Assembly: GCA_019636385.1 (NCBI GenBank)
Contig: JAHBXT010000002.1
Span: forward strand, 1-64,000
DNA: 64,000 bases
From: Pirellulaceae bacterium
GTDB taxonomy: Bacteria > Planctomycetota > Planctomycetia > Pirellulales > Pirellulaceae
Direction: 5' to 3'
Shown: in pieces, positions 54,228-63,725 of the stretch
How positions within the stretch are numbered: position 1 is the stretch's first letter
How the letters are laid out: each line of letters opens with the position of its first letter
Translations under genes and position numbers: made by a program
The notes under the pieces: model-generated
The model's input: only the letters and a program-made list of their open reading frames with translations
Databases searched by the model: none
What the model was told of the DNA's origin: nothing

Positions 54228-57068
54228 TCAATGAGCCGCCAGCCAGTTCGGTCCGTAGCCCGTTTCGACCACTAACGGTACTTTCAGCGGCAGCGCAGTG
54301 GACATAGCCTGTTTGATCACCGGTATCACGCAGTCGATTTCCTGGCGGTGCATGTCGAATACGATTTCGTCATGCACCGTCAACAGCATTTTGGTTTGGA
54401 ATTCGCCCTGCTGCAGTTCGCGGTGCACGGCGATCATGGCCAGCTTGAGTATGTCTGCGGCCGTACCTTGAATCGGACTGTTCATGGCCAGTCGCTCGGC
54501 GGCTTGTGCTGCAGTCCGGCTGCGCGAGTTGATGTCGCGAATATTCCGCCTGCGTCCCGTTAACGTTTGGACATAGCCGTGCTGCCGCGCAAATTCGATG
54601 GTCGATTCAATGTAGCCTTTGACCTGCGGATATTCTTCAAAGTAGGCCCGTATCAGCTGGGCGGCTTCGGACTTGGGAATGTTCAATCGTTGCTGTAGTC
54701 CAAAAGCAGAAATGCCATAGATGATTCCAAAGTTGACCATCTTGGCTTGCGCTCGCATCTCGCGAGTGACCAAGCCCAATGGGACGTTGTGAACTTTGGC
54801 AGCCGTCATGGCATGGATATCGACGTCTTGTTGAAACGCCTCTAACATGGCTTGATCGCCGCTCAGTTCAGCCATAATTCGCAGTTCAATCTGCGAATAG
54901 TCGGCCGACAGAATCAAGTAGTTTTCATTGCGCGGTACAAAAGCAGCTCGGATTTCGCGACCTCGCTGTTTGCGAATCGGTATGGTTTGCAGATTGGGTT
55001 CGGTTGACTGCATGCGCCCGGTAGCCGTCCAGGCCTGGCCGTAAACCGTATGCAATCTGCCGGTGCGTGGATTGACGTAGGCGGGTAATTGATCCACATA
55101 GGTTCGTTTGAGCTTAGTAGCGTTGCGGTACTCCAATATCTCCTTGACGATCGCATGTCGTCCGCTCAGTCGTTCAAGTTCCGACTCGCGGGTTGAATAC
55201 TGTCCAGTGGCAGTCTTCTTTGGCGCTCCATCGATGTGCAGTTCATCATACAACACGGCGCCCAGTTGACGTGGCGAGTCGATATTGAATGCGTGGCCCG
55301 CCATCTCAAAAATCCGTTGTTGCAGTTTCGTGATCTCTGATTCCAGTACTGCCGAGAACTCCCGCAGCGCATGGCTGTCCAGCCGAATGCCCTCATGTTC
55401 CATATCGACCAGCACGCTGGTCAACGGGAATTCCACCTCGTAACACACTCGGCTAATCCCTTCCGAGTCCATTCTGGGCCGTAGAATTTCAGCCAGCTGC
55501 AGCGTGATGTCGGCATCTTCACAGGCGTAGGGAGCAAGTTGGTCTAGTGGAACGTCGGCCATCGAGCGTTGTTCGGCGCCTTTGGGACCGATCAACTGAT
55601 CGATCTTGATCGTGTGATAGTCCAGATATCGCAGCGCTAGATGATCCATCCCATGTTCGCCATCTGGCTCAAGCATCATGTGAGCCAGCATCGTGTCGAA
55701 GGTCGGTCCACGCAACTCGAATCCATGCCACTTCAACAATGTAAGATCGTACTTTAAGTTATGCCCGATCTTGGTGATCTGGGGAGCTTGCAGCGCTGGG
55801 AGCAATTGTTGCAATACTCGTCGAGCCTCCTGAGTCTCGTCGGGGCAGACTACATAGAAAGCTTCGTGAGGCTGCAGGGCAAAGGCGATTCCCAAAGGTC
55901 GAGCCGAGCGCGGATCTAGTCCGGTAGTTTCACAATCAAAGCAAAATTGATGTGCTGCCAGCAGCTTGTCCAGCAGCTCGGCCCGTTGTTGTTTCGACTG
56001 CACAACGTGGTAATTAGCCCCGAGCGAGTAGATGTTCTTGCCCATCGACTGGCAGACGCCCGAAGACTGGGTTTCTAGGTTGGCAGTCTGCTGGCGATAG
56101 ACGTCATCGGCGGTTTCTCGAACGGTTGGTTCAACAGCCAGCAGTGGCAAGAAACCAGGAGGTGTCGCTGCAGAATCAGCTTCACCAAACAAGCGTTTGC
56201 TTAATGATTCAAACTCCAGTTCCTGAAATAACTGCTTGAGCTTCGTAGTGTCATACCTTTGCCAAACAAACTCCTCGAACTTGAATGAGTGCGGAACATC
56301 CAATTGGATGGTAACCAGTTGCTTGGACAGTCTCGCCTGCTGGGCGTAGGTCTTCAGACTCTCGCGCTGCTTGCCTTTTAACTGGTCGGCGTGGTCCAGC
56401 AAGCTTTCCAACGATCCGAACTGCTGGATCAGCTTGGTTGCCGTCTTGGGACCGATGCCAGGCACGCCCGGAATGTTATCGCTGCTGTCCCCCATCAGTC
56501 CCAGGATATCAATGACTTGTTGGATGTCCTGTATTTCCCATTTGGCCAGGACTTCGGCCGGGCCGAACACTTCCGCAGTTCCGCCTTGCCGGCCAGGCTT
56601 GTAAATCTGAATATTGGGCCGCACTAATTGATCGTAATCCTTGTCGGGCGTGACCATCAGCGCGTGAAACCCTAGCTCAGCCGCCTGATGTGCCAGCGTG
56701 CCGATAATGTCGTCGGCTTCGTAGCCGGGAATGCGAAGGATCGGGATGTTGAACGCTTCCAGCAAACGATCGATCCATGGCAATTGGCTAACCAAATCTT
56801 CGGGCATTTGGTCGCGATGCGCTTTGTACTCTGGGAAGGCTATGTGACGAGCCGTAGGTTCAGGCGTATCAAACGCAGCAGCCAAATGGCTTGGCTGTTG
56901 ACGGGCAATCAAATCCAGTATGGTATTGGCAACTCCAAAGACTGCCGAAGTACACTGGCCGCGACTGGTAAACCGCGGACTGCGAATGAGCGCAAAATGA
57001 GCACGATAAATCAGCGCCATCGCGTCCAGTAGCACTAGCTTTTTTTGATCCGATTCAGGTGTTGTCAC
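54228..57068 (-). CDS. polA: DNA polymerase I
   Basis: 946 residues with all three domains. The 5'-3' exonuclease is residues ~1-300 (LLDAMALIYRAHFA, AFDTPEPTARH, IPGYEADDIIGTLA, MGDSSDNIPGVPGIGPKTA). The proofreading 3'-5' exonuclease keeps its acidic residues (FCFDCETTGLDP, HNLKYDLTLL, YACEDADITLQL). The polymerase has LSADYSQIELRIMAELSGD, VNFGIIYGIS and the catalytic VHDEIVFDM. All catalytic motifs look intact. Nothing nearby is linked to its job. Confidence 0.98.
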   Translation of the reverse strand: MTTPESDQKKLVLLDAMALIYRAHFALIRSPRFTSRGQCTSAVFGVANTILDLIARQQPSHLAAAFDTPEPTARHIAFPEYKAHRDQMPEDLVSQLPWIDRLLEAFNIPILRIPGYEADDIIGTLAHQAAELGFHALMVTPDKDYDQLVRPNIQIYKPGRQGGTAEVFGPAEVLAKWEIQDIQQVIDILGLMGDSSDNIPGVPGIGPKTATKLIQQFGSLESLLDHADQLKGKQRESLKTYAQQARLSKQLVTIQLDVPHSFKFEEFVWQRYDTTKLKQLFQELEFESLSKRLFGEADSAATPPGFLPLLAVEPTVRETADDVYRQQTANLETQSSGVCQSMGKNIYSLGANYHVVQSKQQRAELLDKLLAAHQFCFDCETTGLDPRSARPLGIAFALQPHEAFYVVCPDETQEARRVLQQLLPALQAPQITKIGHNLKYDLTLLKWHGFELRGPTFDTMLAHMMLEPDGEHGMDHLALRYLDYHTIKIDQLIGPKGAEQRSMADVPLDQLAPYACEDADITLQLAEILRPRMDSEGISRVCYEVEFPLTSVLVDMEHEGIRLDSHALREFSAVLESEITKLQQRIFEMAGHAFNIDSPRQLGAVLYDELHIDGAPKKTATGQYSTRESELERLSGRHAIVKEILEYRNATKLKRTYVDQLPAYVNPRTGRLHTVYGQAWTATGRMQSTEPNLQTIPIRKQRGREIRAAFVPRNENYLILSADYSQIELRIMAELSGDQAMLEAFQQDVDIHAMTAAKVHNVPLGLVTREMRAQAKMVNFGIIYGISAFGLQQRLNIPKSEAAQLIRAYFEEYPQVKGYIESTIEFARQHGYVQTLTGRRRNIRDINSRSRTAAQAAERLAMNSPIQGTAADILKLAMIAVHRELQQGEFQTKMLLTVHDEIVFDMHRQEIDCVIPVIKQAMSTALPLKVPLVVETGYGPNWLAAH

Positions 57069-57288
57069 AACCAGGTGTCTTTTCCATCAAAGTGTGGGAG
57101 AGGCATGACCTATGGCCCTGCGGACCCGGCCAGCGGGGGAGCGAATCGAGTTCACTTGTAGACCAAAACGTGCGTCGGCGACCTATTCGTTGCCGCAGCC
57201 GCTCCGGCGGCGGGTGGACGGGATTGGATCGTCTGGTAACGGAGCCTACGGATAGAACTTTATGAGCAGCTAGCCTAACTGCCGCAAA

Positions 57289-60200
57289 CTACTTTTCTGC
57301 GGCGTGACTCAGGTACTGTAACAGGTCCCCTAACTGTTGTGCACTCAGTAGCTCGCTAAAATTGGCCGGCATTAGCGATTGATCTGTTTCGCGGCGCTGC
57401 ACTATATCTGCCACAGCCACGGCCAACGGCTTAGCGTCCGAGCCAACCAGTTGCACGCTGAGGGCATCTTCCTGGCGTACTTGGCCGCTGACAATCGAGC
57501 CGTCATCCAGCAGCAGCGTGGTGACTCGAAATGCACGATCCACATTCAAATTGGGCAGCAACACGTCTTCGGCTAACCGCTCTGGGCCACGGGCAATCGC
57601 GCCATCTAATTGAGGACCAATCACCGTACCTTCGCCGCGAAGCTGATGACAATTGGCACAGTGTTGCTTAAAAACCTGCTGGCCGCGATGGGCGTCCGTT
57701 TGTGTCCAGTCGATGGACGACAACCGCTGACTGACCAGCGACGGGTCCAGGCCCGATTGATGAGCCGAGTCGATAAACCTCTGCAAGCGTTGACGTTTTT
57801 CGGGCGATAGCGATTGGGGTAGCAGCGCGCTCACGCCTCGCAGGCTAGCTGGGTTCAGCAGGCCGGCTTCCAACAATTCAGCCAGTATTTGACAGCCGTC
57901 TGCAGATTTCAACAATGACCTGGCCAGTATCGACTGCTGCGCGGCCGTAGCCGACTGGCTAATTTGCTGGGCGATCACCAGCCCTAGCTCGTCGGACAGC
58001 CCTTCACCGCTGCCTAGATGTCCTGCCACTAAGTCGGCGCGTCCAATGGCCAATGCTTGACTGACCAGCGTTGAGGCGAGTGATTTACCCTGGCCTTCCC
58101 AGGCAGCCGACAACAACCCAGCTCGCTGTCGAGGGCTGAGCGTCAAGCTGTCCAGTTGCTGCATCGTAGCCGGCTGGGTAGATCCACGCCGCAAAAGCGA
58201 TGCGATGGCGGTAGTCCAGCGATCGGCATTTTGACTATCCAAGCTCGGTTCCGAAAATCGTCCGATTGCCACCCATGCAAATGCACCACCGCTGTCTCCA
58301 TCCACAACTTGCAGCACCACCGACTGACCGGCTGCATCGGTCAAATCCCACTTGACTTCGACCGCTCGGTCATTGCGCGGTGGGTAAGCTTGTGCTAAAA
58401 CACGGCCGGTCGTCGGCAAGATCAATCGTACGCGATTGAGTTGGTGGTCAGGCTTGTCGGGGAATCCGTTGTGGCCAGCCAACCAAAAAGACATCTGCCC
58501 GGGGCAGGTGAATGGCTCGCTGCTCAACGTGCCAACGTAGGCTTCACCACGTGACAAACTGCTGAGTAGTTCGGCAGCGGTTCCATCGGCGCATTGGCGA
58601 GTCTCCAATGACCAAGAACTTCCAGACAAATCTAACCACTGCATTCCGGGGCCATGGATGTTAAGGTGACTTGCTAAGCTTCCCACCAGTTCCTGCAAGA
58701 CGGCCTGTAAATACGTCTGCAAGGCAGGTGGATGCTGACCAAGTCGTGATTGGAACTCGACTGCGATTCGATCAATCATTTTGGCTCGTTCGATCAAGTC
58801 GTTGCCCGCTACGTGCGTCGTCATGCTTAGCAACAGGTCCAGCAGTTCCTGGCTGGGATGTCGCGCTGCATGTTCGATAGCCGCCACGGTCAATTCATGC
58901 ACAGCGGCGGGGCTGGAGGGGGTGTGCGAAATCTGATGTACAGCCGACAGGTATCTGAGCAGCGTTTCAGCGGCTTCGGAATTGGCAATGCCGGGTAACA
59001 ACTGCGCCACGAACCACGCTTGATCCGATTTCAACCACTGTGCGTCTTTCATCCAGCGGTCGAACAACTGCCCAGTAGCCCCGTCGTTGCGCTGAAGAAT
59101 ATTGCGGATAGCGATACGGGCCGCCTGCAGTTGTACGGGATCGCTGGCGGCAGTGGCCAGCCCCGTACCTATCAAGGGTTCAATATGGGACGGGTGTCCT
59201 CTGCGTCCCAGCAACTCGATCGCGCGAACTACTACCTGAGGCTCATTATGTTGCAAGAGCTTGGTTGTCTCGGCCAGCAATTCAGGCATGCCATCGGGCT
59301 GTTCAGACCAGCCGTTGGCGATCGTTAGCAGCAATGCGATTAGTTGGTTGGAAGCGTTCGGGCTATCACTCCCGTGGATCAAATCCAAGATCATCGAAAC
59401 TGGCAATTGATGTCGACGATGCAAAATCTCGACAGCGCTTAGTCGGAGGCGTGTTGGGCCTGCGGCATCTGTACTGATCTTTTCTAACTCAGTTCGACTG
59501 TAAGCCGGTCGAATCAACTCAGCTTCAATTGCCTGACGTCGCACCTGATGATTCTTACTAGCCAGTCCGCTGGATTTATGTGGTAACTCGGGCGAGCGAG
59601 TCTCTACCGCAGCGGAAGTCTGGTAGCGAATCCGCCAGATTCTTCCACTCAAACGATCGCGCTCTGGATGTTCCAATGGTACTTCGTAATGACCGATGAT
59701 CTTGTTGTAAAAGTCGGCCACATACAGGCAGCCGTCAGGCCCTAAGCGGATATCGACAGGTCGAAACCAAGGGTCATCGCTCGTCATAAAGTCAGCCAGC
59801 TCGCGAGCTGTAACCGTGGCCCCCGTGCGAACCGGTGCGTTGCAATTGATGCGGCTGGTCATGACGTTGCCGCTGTAGAATAGCTGGCGATAGGCCGGTG
59901 GGAACTGATCCGCTTGATAGTATTCAACGCCTGAAATGGCGGTACTGGCATGCAAGTGATCCATCATCGACGGGGCAAATCCTAAGCCATCGTGAGGGCG
60001 ACCAAAGCTGGGATAACAGCCGCCGGGCAACAGCGCGGTTAGCGGTTTGCTGTGGCAGTCGGCGGTGTACCATCCGCCCCATTGATCGCATGTCATACCG
60101 AAGGGATTAACCTGTCCGGCGGTATACAATTCGATGCGCGATCCATCGGCGCGAAAGCGAAACGTGTTGCCGGAGTGCATCTGAACGCGCGATCCATCGG

Positions 60201-60903
60201 CGGCAGTGACCTCCGAGCGATTGCTAAAGCCATGGCAAGCATATATCCAGCCATCACTGCCTTGGCGCAGCGCATTGATCATGCCGTGCGTGTCGCGCGA
60301 GGTATCGAATGGCCCAAGCAACTTATGATGGTGGTCAACGCGATCGTCGCCGTCGTTGTCTTGCAAATGCCAAACCCAGGGCAGGTTAAAACAGATCACT
60401 CCATCGGCAACAGGCAGCAAACCCATGGGAATATTGAGTTGGTCGGCGAAGGTCTTCACAGTATCGAACTGACCATCGCCAGTAGTATCCTCGATAATCT
60501 TAATCGAATCGCGTGGCGTGGTACCTTCTGGGGCTGCGTAGGGATATTCCCTGGTACATGTAACCCACAGCCGCCCCCGATGGTCGAACGCCATGTTCAG
60601 TGGCTTGTCAATTTGCGGTTCGGCAGCAACCAATTCTGCACTGAAGCCCGGTGGCAAACGGAATTTAGCTGCCTCGTCGGTCGGCGACAGCCACGGCGTT
60701 TCACGAACACCTTGACCAAAGATTGAGGCGGGAATGGTTGGTTCGTCGGCCCCACGATACTGGTCAGATTGACCATCCGCTTCGCCCGATGCCGTTTGTG
60801 CAGCCTGGGCCATTGGTGAGACGTATAGCGCACTCAGAACAATCGCTAGCCAACGAGCGACACAAACGATGCGCGCTCCCCACACGATCAAACTATTTAC
60901 CAT
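57289..60903 (-). CDS. PSCyt-type heme protein: beta-propeller dehydrogenase-like domain, HEAT repeats, cytochrome c
   Basis: 1204 residues. A signal peptide (WLAIVLSALYVSPMAQAA) leads to a membrane-bound dehydrogenase-like propeller (LWVTCTREYPYA, DGQFDTVKTFADQLNIPMG, NPFGMTCDQWGGWYTADCHSKPL, DGCLYVADFYNKIIGHYEVPLEHPERDR), then ~350 residues of HEAT-like helices, a beta-sandwich-like segment, and at the C-terminus a cytochrome c domain with one heme motif, CANCH in FKQHCANCHQLRGEG, and a distal Met in SLMPANF. Proteins of this layout are expanded in planctomycetes. Substrate unknown; export to the periplasm is likely. Confidence 0.88.
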   Translation of the reverse strand: MVNSLIVWGARIVCVARWLAIVLSALYVSPMAQAAQTASGEADGQSDQYRGADEPTIPASIFGQGVRETPWLSPTDEAAKFRLPPGFSAELVAAEPQIDKPLNMAFDHRGRLWVTCTREYPYAAPEGTTPRDSIKIIEDTTGDGQFDTVKTFADQLNIPMGLLPVADGVICFNLPWVWHLQDNDGDDRVDHHHKLLGPFDTSRDTHGMINALRQGSDGWIYACHGFSNRSEVTAADGSRVQMHSGNTFRFRADGSRIELYTAGQVNPFGMTCDQWGGWYTADCHSKPLTALLPGGCYPSFGRPHDGLGFAPSMMDHLHASTAISGVEYYQADQFPPAYRQLFYSGNVMTSRINCNAPVRTGATVTARELADFMTSDDPWFRPVDIRLGPDGCLYVADFYNKIIGHYEVPLEHPERDRLSGRIWRIRYQTSAAVETRSPELPHKSSGLASKNHQVRRQAIEAELIRPAYSRTELEKISTDAAGPTRLRLSAVEILHRRHQLPVSMILDLIHGSDSPNASNQLIALLLTIANGWSEQPDGMPELLAETTKLLQHNEPQVVVRAIELLGRRGHPSHIEPLIGTGLATAASDPVQLQAARIAIRNILQRNDGATGQLFDRWMKDAQWLKSDQAWFVAQLLPGIANSEAAETLLRYLSAVHQISHTPSSPAAVHELTVAAIEHAARHPSQELLDLLLSMTTHVAGNDLIERAKMIDRIAVEFQSRLGQHPPALQTYLQAVLQELVGSLASHLNIHGPGMQWLDLSGSSWSLETRQCADGTAAELLSSLSRGEAYVGTLSSEPFTCPGQMSFWLAGHNGFPDKPDHQLNRVRLILPTTGRVLAQAYPPRNDRAVEVKWDLTDAAGQSVVLQVVDGDSGGAFAWVAIGRFSEPSLDSQNADRWTTAIASLLRRGSTQPATMQQLDSLTLSPRQRAGLLSAAWEGQGKSLASTLVSQALAIGRADLVAGHLGSGEGLSDELGLVIAQQISQSATAAQQSILARSLLKSADGCQILAELLEAGLLNPASLRGVSALLPQSLSPEKRQRLQRFIDSAHQSGLDPSLVSQRLSSIDWTQTDAHRGQQVFKQHCANCHQLRGEGTVIGPQLDGAIARGPERLAEDVLLPNLNVDRAFRVTTLLLDDGSIVSGQVRQEDALSVQLVGSDAKPLAVAVADIVQRRETDQSLMPANFSELLSAQQLGDLLQYLSHAAEK

Positions 60904-61135
60904 CTGGCTGCTTTCGTGAATCTTTGTTTGAGCCCGCTATGACTTGTTGCGCAAAATCCAGCATGTATCGACGCCCTAAAAACGTATCAGCCGATCTTTA
61001 CTGGGTGCCCGCGTCCGGTCAAAACGGAGTCATCGGCAGCCAGGCAAAACATTCTAAACCATGGCATGTGACGACTGAAGGGCCTGGAAAACCAGAGGCT
61101 TGCCAGAGCTGCTATTCAGAACCGGCGCGTGACAA

Positions 61136-61468
61136 CTAGCGTCTGGTCCACTGAGTGAAGCCTTTAGAGTAGCCAAAATGGCGGCCCCACTGAGTCGTTG
61201 GATTGCTGCCGAACCAACCGTAAGCATAGGCTGACTTGGCGGGCAGAATCTGCAACACATTAGGTTGAACGGTTGCGGCTGTTTCGCGACGATCCGCGCT
61301 TGAGAGCGTACGGTAAGAATGAGGCTGCGCGGTTGGTATCGGCGGAGCACTGTAATGCGTGCCCCACGGAAAATGAACGGGATGCTCGCCAAGCACGGTC
61401 GAACTGTTCAGGCAGAGGGTCAAGACCGCCGTCAGGCATGATCCGCTTGTTCGATACAATCGCCACAT
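61136..61468 (-). CDS. Small exported planctomycete protein, function unknown
   Basis: 110 residues. A signal peptide-like start (MWRLYRTSGSCLTAVLTLCL... VLG) precedes a short Pro-rich segment and the conserved-looking end AYAYGWFGSNPTTQWGRHFG and KGFTQWTRR. I have met this Trp/Gly-rich ending in small planctomycete proteins, without assigned role. The next gene on this strand is another small exported protein. Confidence 0.65.
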   Translation of the reverse strand: MWRLYRTSGSCLTAVLTLCLNSSTVLGEHPVHFPWGTHYSAPPIPTAQPHSYRTLSSADRRETAATVQPNVLQILPAKSAYAYGWFGSNPTTQWGRHFGYSKGFTQWTRR

Positions 61469-61604
61469 GTGGTGCTCCCAGAATTGCCAAACCGATTCTG
61501 GTAACAGCCTACGTCACGAATTGGCGCTAGGCAGTCTGCTGCAAGCTGTAATTCTTGCAGCTTGCTGAAAATGGCTCGTGGCCATCCCACCTCACCTGCA
61601 CTCG

Positions 61605-61820
61605 CTAGATAACTCCACCGTGTACACGATAGGGAGTCATGTGGTCGGGTTGGTCGATCATCCAGAAGCGTTCCCACTCCTGGATCAACAGGCGCAAGTT
61701 TTCTGACGTATAGACCAACTGCTCGGCGCGGCGTTGAGGCAACGCGGAATACATCGGCAGGATACAGCCAGTGACCAAGAAGCTACTTGACAGTACTGCG
61801 GCACACAACCAGCGTTGCAT
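61605..61820 (-). CDS. Small lipoprotein
   Basis: 71 residues. MQRWLCAAVLSSSFLVTGC is a lipoprotein signal with lipobox LVTGC. The mature part is ~50 residues (RRAEQLVYTSENLRLLIQEW, then FWMIDQPDHMTPYRVHGGVI). GGAGGAAG stands a few bases before ATG 61820, which fixes the start; the open frame extends further upstream. Function unknown; the Trp-rich ending and neighbourhood resemble the 61136 protein. Confidence 0.75.
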   Translation of the reverse strand: MQRWLCAAVLSSSFLVTGCILPMYSALPQRRAEQLVYTSENLRLLIQEWERFWMIDQPDHMTPYRVHGGVI

Positions 61821-61894
61821 CGTCTTCCTCCGTGAATCGAATCGCCATCCAAAGCCAGTCTGAATTGCCAGCCCCACGCTTGGGGAGCTTGACG

Positions 61895-62248
61895 TTATCC
61901 ATCCAAATCGGCAACCGCTTCGTCAATATCTGCGTTATCCGAAGATCGCGCTCGCGTCACCGCCAGATCCTCCAGCAGCTGTACTCGAGCTTCCATCTCC
62001 TTGCCAGCCTTGAACGAAACCACAAATTTTTCAGCAACTTCAACCTGCCGACCGGTTTTCGGGTTTCTCGCTAGTCGAGCCTTGCGGCTCTTGACCTGAA
62101 AAACGCCAAAATTCCTCAGTTCGACCCGGCCCTCTTTGAGCATTGCCTCTACAATGCCCTCGAAGGTCAACTGAACAATCTCCTTTATTTGGAGTTGGGT
62201 CAGCCCTGTTTTGTCGGAAATCGACCTGACGATGTCTTTCTTAGTCAC
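61895..62248 (-). CDS. HU-family DNA-binding protein with acidic tail
   Basis: 117 residues. The first ~90 form an HU/IHF fold ([45 protein letters not shown] with the NPKTGR turn, [11 protein letters not shown]). A ~25-residue tail with net negative charge ([19 protein letters not shown]) follows. The GTG start at 62248 has AAGGAG upstream. HU proteins bend and compact DNA. It is divergent from the ketopantoate reductase gene. Confidence 0.93.
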   Translation of the reverse strand: MTKKDIVRSISDKTGLTQLQIKEIVQLTFEGIVEAMLKEGRVELRNFGVFQVKSRKARLARNPKTGRQVEVAEKFVVSFKAGKEMEARVQLLEDLAVTRARSSDNADIDEAVADLDG

Positions 62249-62491
62249 TTGACAAAGCTCCTTCGCCGAGGTAGCAAACGACGTAAGTCATTTGCTGACA
62301 GTAGGTTATACGGCGAAGTCTACTTTTGAAAACGACGGTCGTCAAGGCGTCTCGTCCTGGACAAACTGAATGGAAGCAATTATGCCACAACCAGAGCGCC
62401 CGGATAACAGATGGAATCGACTTCCTAGCCGACAAACTTTATCAAAACCGATCAAACAGTAGCATCGCTGCAGTTTATAAAGGAGTAAGAC

Positions 62492-63451
62492 TTGACAACG
62501 AGACAACATGGCATGTCCTACGCCATCTTGGGGGTTGGGGCGGTTGGCGGGCTCTACGGAGGTTTGCTGGCGCAGGCTGGTTTTGATGTCCATTTCGTTG
62601 CCCGTAGCGATGTCGATCACATGCGCCAGCATGGTCTGCGGGTTGAATCCCCGCTCGGCGATTTTCATCTTCGCGAAGTGCAGGTCTACGGAGCTGCTCA
62701 AGAAATCCCGCAAGTCGACTGCGCTGTCGTGTGCTGGAAGTCGACTGACAATCACCATTTGTCTGAATTACTACCGCGTGTGTGCGGTCCAGAGTCCATC
62801 GTACTCGTGTTGCAGAATGGACTTGATGTCGAGCGCGCCGCAGCCGATCTGGTGGGCGCTGATCGCGTTCTGGGTGGATGTTGCTTCTTGTGCTCAAACA
62901 AAATTGGTCCAGGGCACATCCGCCATTTGGACTACGGCAGAATTGCCTTTGGTGAGTATGCCCCGGCCGGCCACCTGTCGGGTGTCGCGCGCATTACGTC
63001 CAGGATGCAACGCATCGCAGCCGATTTTATGGCGGCTGGGATCGAGATTGCTGCTCAAGAAAACCTGCACGAAGTGCGCTGGAAAAAGCTGGCTTGGAAC
63101 ATTCCATTCAATGGATTGTCCGTGGTGTTGAACTCAGATACCGAGGCCATTATGAACAATCCGCTGGTGAGACAATTAGCCGAAGAACTAATGATCGAGG
63201 TCGCGGCTAGCGCGGCTGCATGTGGCGTCCAGGTGACTCGCGAGCATATCGACCAGATGCTCGAATATACTCAGAACATGGTCCCGTACGCCAGCAGCAT
63301 GTTGTTGGACTATCAAGCCAAACGGCCATTGGAACTGGAAGCCATCTTCGGAAATCCCATTCGCTTCGCCCAAGCCGGTGGATACCAGCCCGCCCGCATC
63401 GACATGCTCTATCGTCAGCTCAGCTTTTTGGACAGTCGCAATCGCAAATAG
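62492..63451 (+). CDS. panE: 2-dehydropantoate 2-reductase (ketopantoate reductase)
   Basis: Reduces ketopantoate with NADPH in pantothenate and CoA synthesis. The 319-residue protein has the Rossmann motif ILGVGAVGGLYGGLLAQAGF, VVCWKSTDN, the substrate-binding LVLQNGLDVE, GGCCFLCSN, and the catalytic Lys in VRWKKLAWNIPFNGLSV. TTG 62492 is chosen because AAGGAG lies 6 bases upstream; ATG 62513 fits the family start but has no ribosome-binding site at proper spacing. It is divergent from HU. Confidence 0.88.
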   Translation: MTTRQHGMSYAILGVGAVGGLYGGLLAQAGFDVHFVARSDVDHMRQHGLRVESPLGDFHLREVQVYGAAQEIPQVDCAVVCWKSTDNHHLSELLPRVCGPESIVLVLQNGLDVERAAADLVGADRVLGGCCFLCSNKIGPGHIRHLDYGRIAFGEYAPAGHLSGVARITSRMQRIAADFMAAGIEIAAQENLHEVRWKKLAWNIPFNGLSVVLNSDTEAIMNNPLVRQLAEELMIEVAASAAACGVQVTREHIDQMLEYTQNMVPYASSMLLDYQAKRPLELEAIFGNPIRFAQAGGYQPARIDMLYRQLSFLDSRNRK

Positions 63452-63625
63452 TCGGGCGAGCAAAATACTCCAGGTCTCTCGAATCGCCCTCAAAACGCGC
63501 TGTTGCAAGGAGTATACCGACCGATTTTCGCGATCACGACCTCTTGTCAAATCCCGCCGACTGGCCTTTAATCTGGTGGACAGTCGCGCGGTGGGGATGT
63601 GGCACAATCCCGCCTGAGCGCCTTT

Positions 63626-63699
63626 GGCGGAGTAGCTCAGTCGGTTAGAGCAGCGGAATCATAATCCGCGTGTCGGGGGTTCGAATCCCTCCTCCGCTA
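63626..63699 (+). tRNA. tRNA-Met (anticodon CAT), elongator type
   Basis: 74 bases fold as a full cloverleaf: acceptor GGCGGAG/CTCCGCT with a G-U at position 1, D stem GCTC/GAGC, anticodon stem GCGGA/TCCGC around ATCATAA (anticodon CAT), five-base variable loop and T arm GGGGG-TTCGAAT-CCCTC. Discriminator is A, and CCA is not encoded. The sequence is elongator-like (GGCGGxGTAGCTCAG) rather than tRNA-Ile2 (GGACC...) or initiator (lacks the C1-A72 mismatch and G-C run in the anticodon stem). Confidence 0.95.
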
Positions 63700-63725
63700 T
63701 TTTGGAATGTGGGCGAGGTAGTTTC

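Noticed and set aside
60052..60726. 224-residue plus-strand protein
   Set aside because: Antisense to the propeller domain of the PSCyt-type protein; no motif and no ribosome-binding site.
62508..63131. 207-residue frame overlapping panE
   Set aside because: Same strand as panE but another frame; the panE frame has all family motifs and the better ribosome-binding site.
63626..63699. tRNA-Ile2 (lysidine type) for the CAT anticodon
   Set aside because: Acceptor and D-arm sequences resemble elongator tRNA-Met rather than the GGACC-type tRNA-Ile2; a tRNA classifier could confirm.
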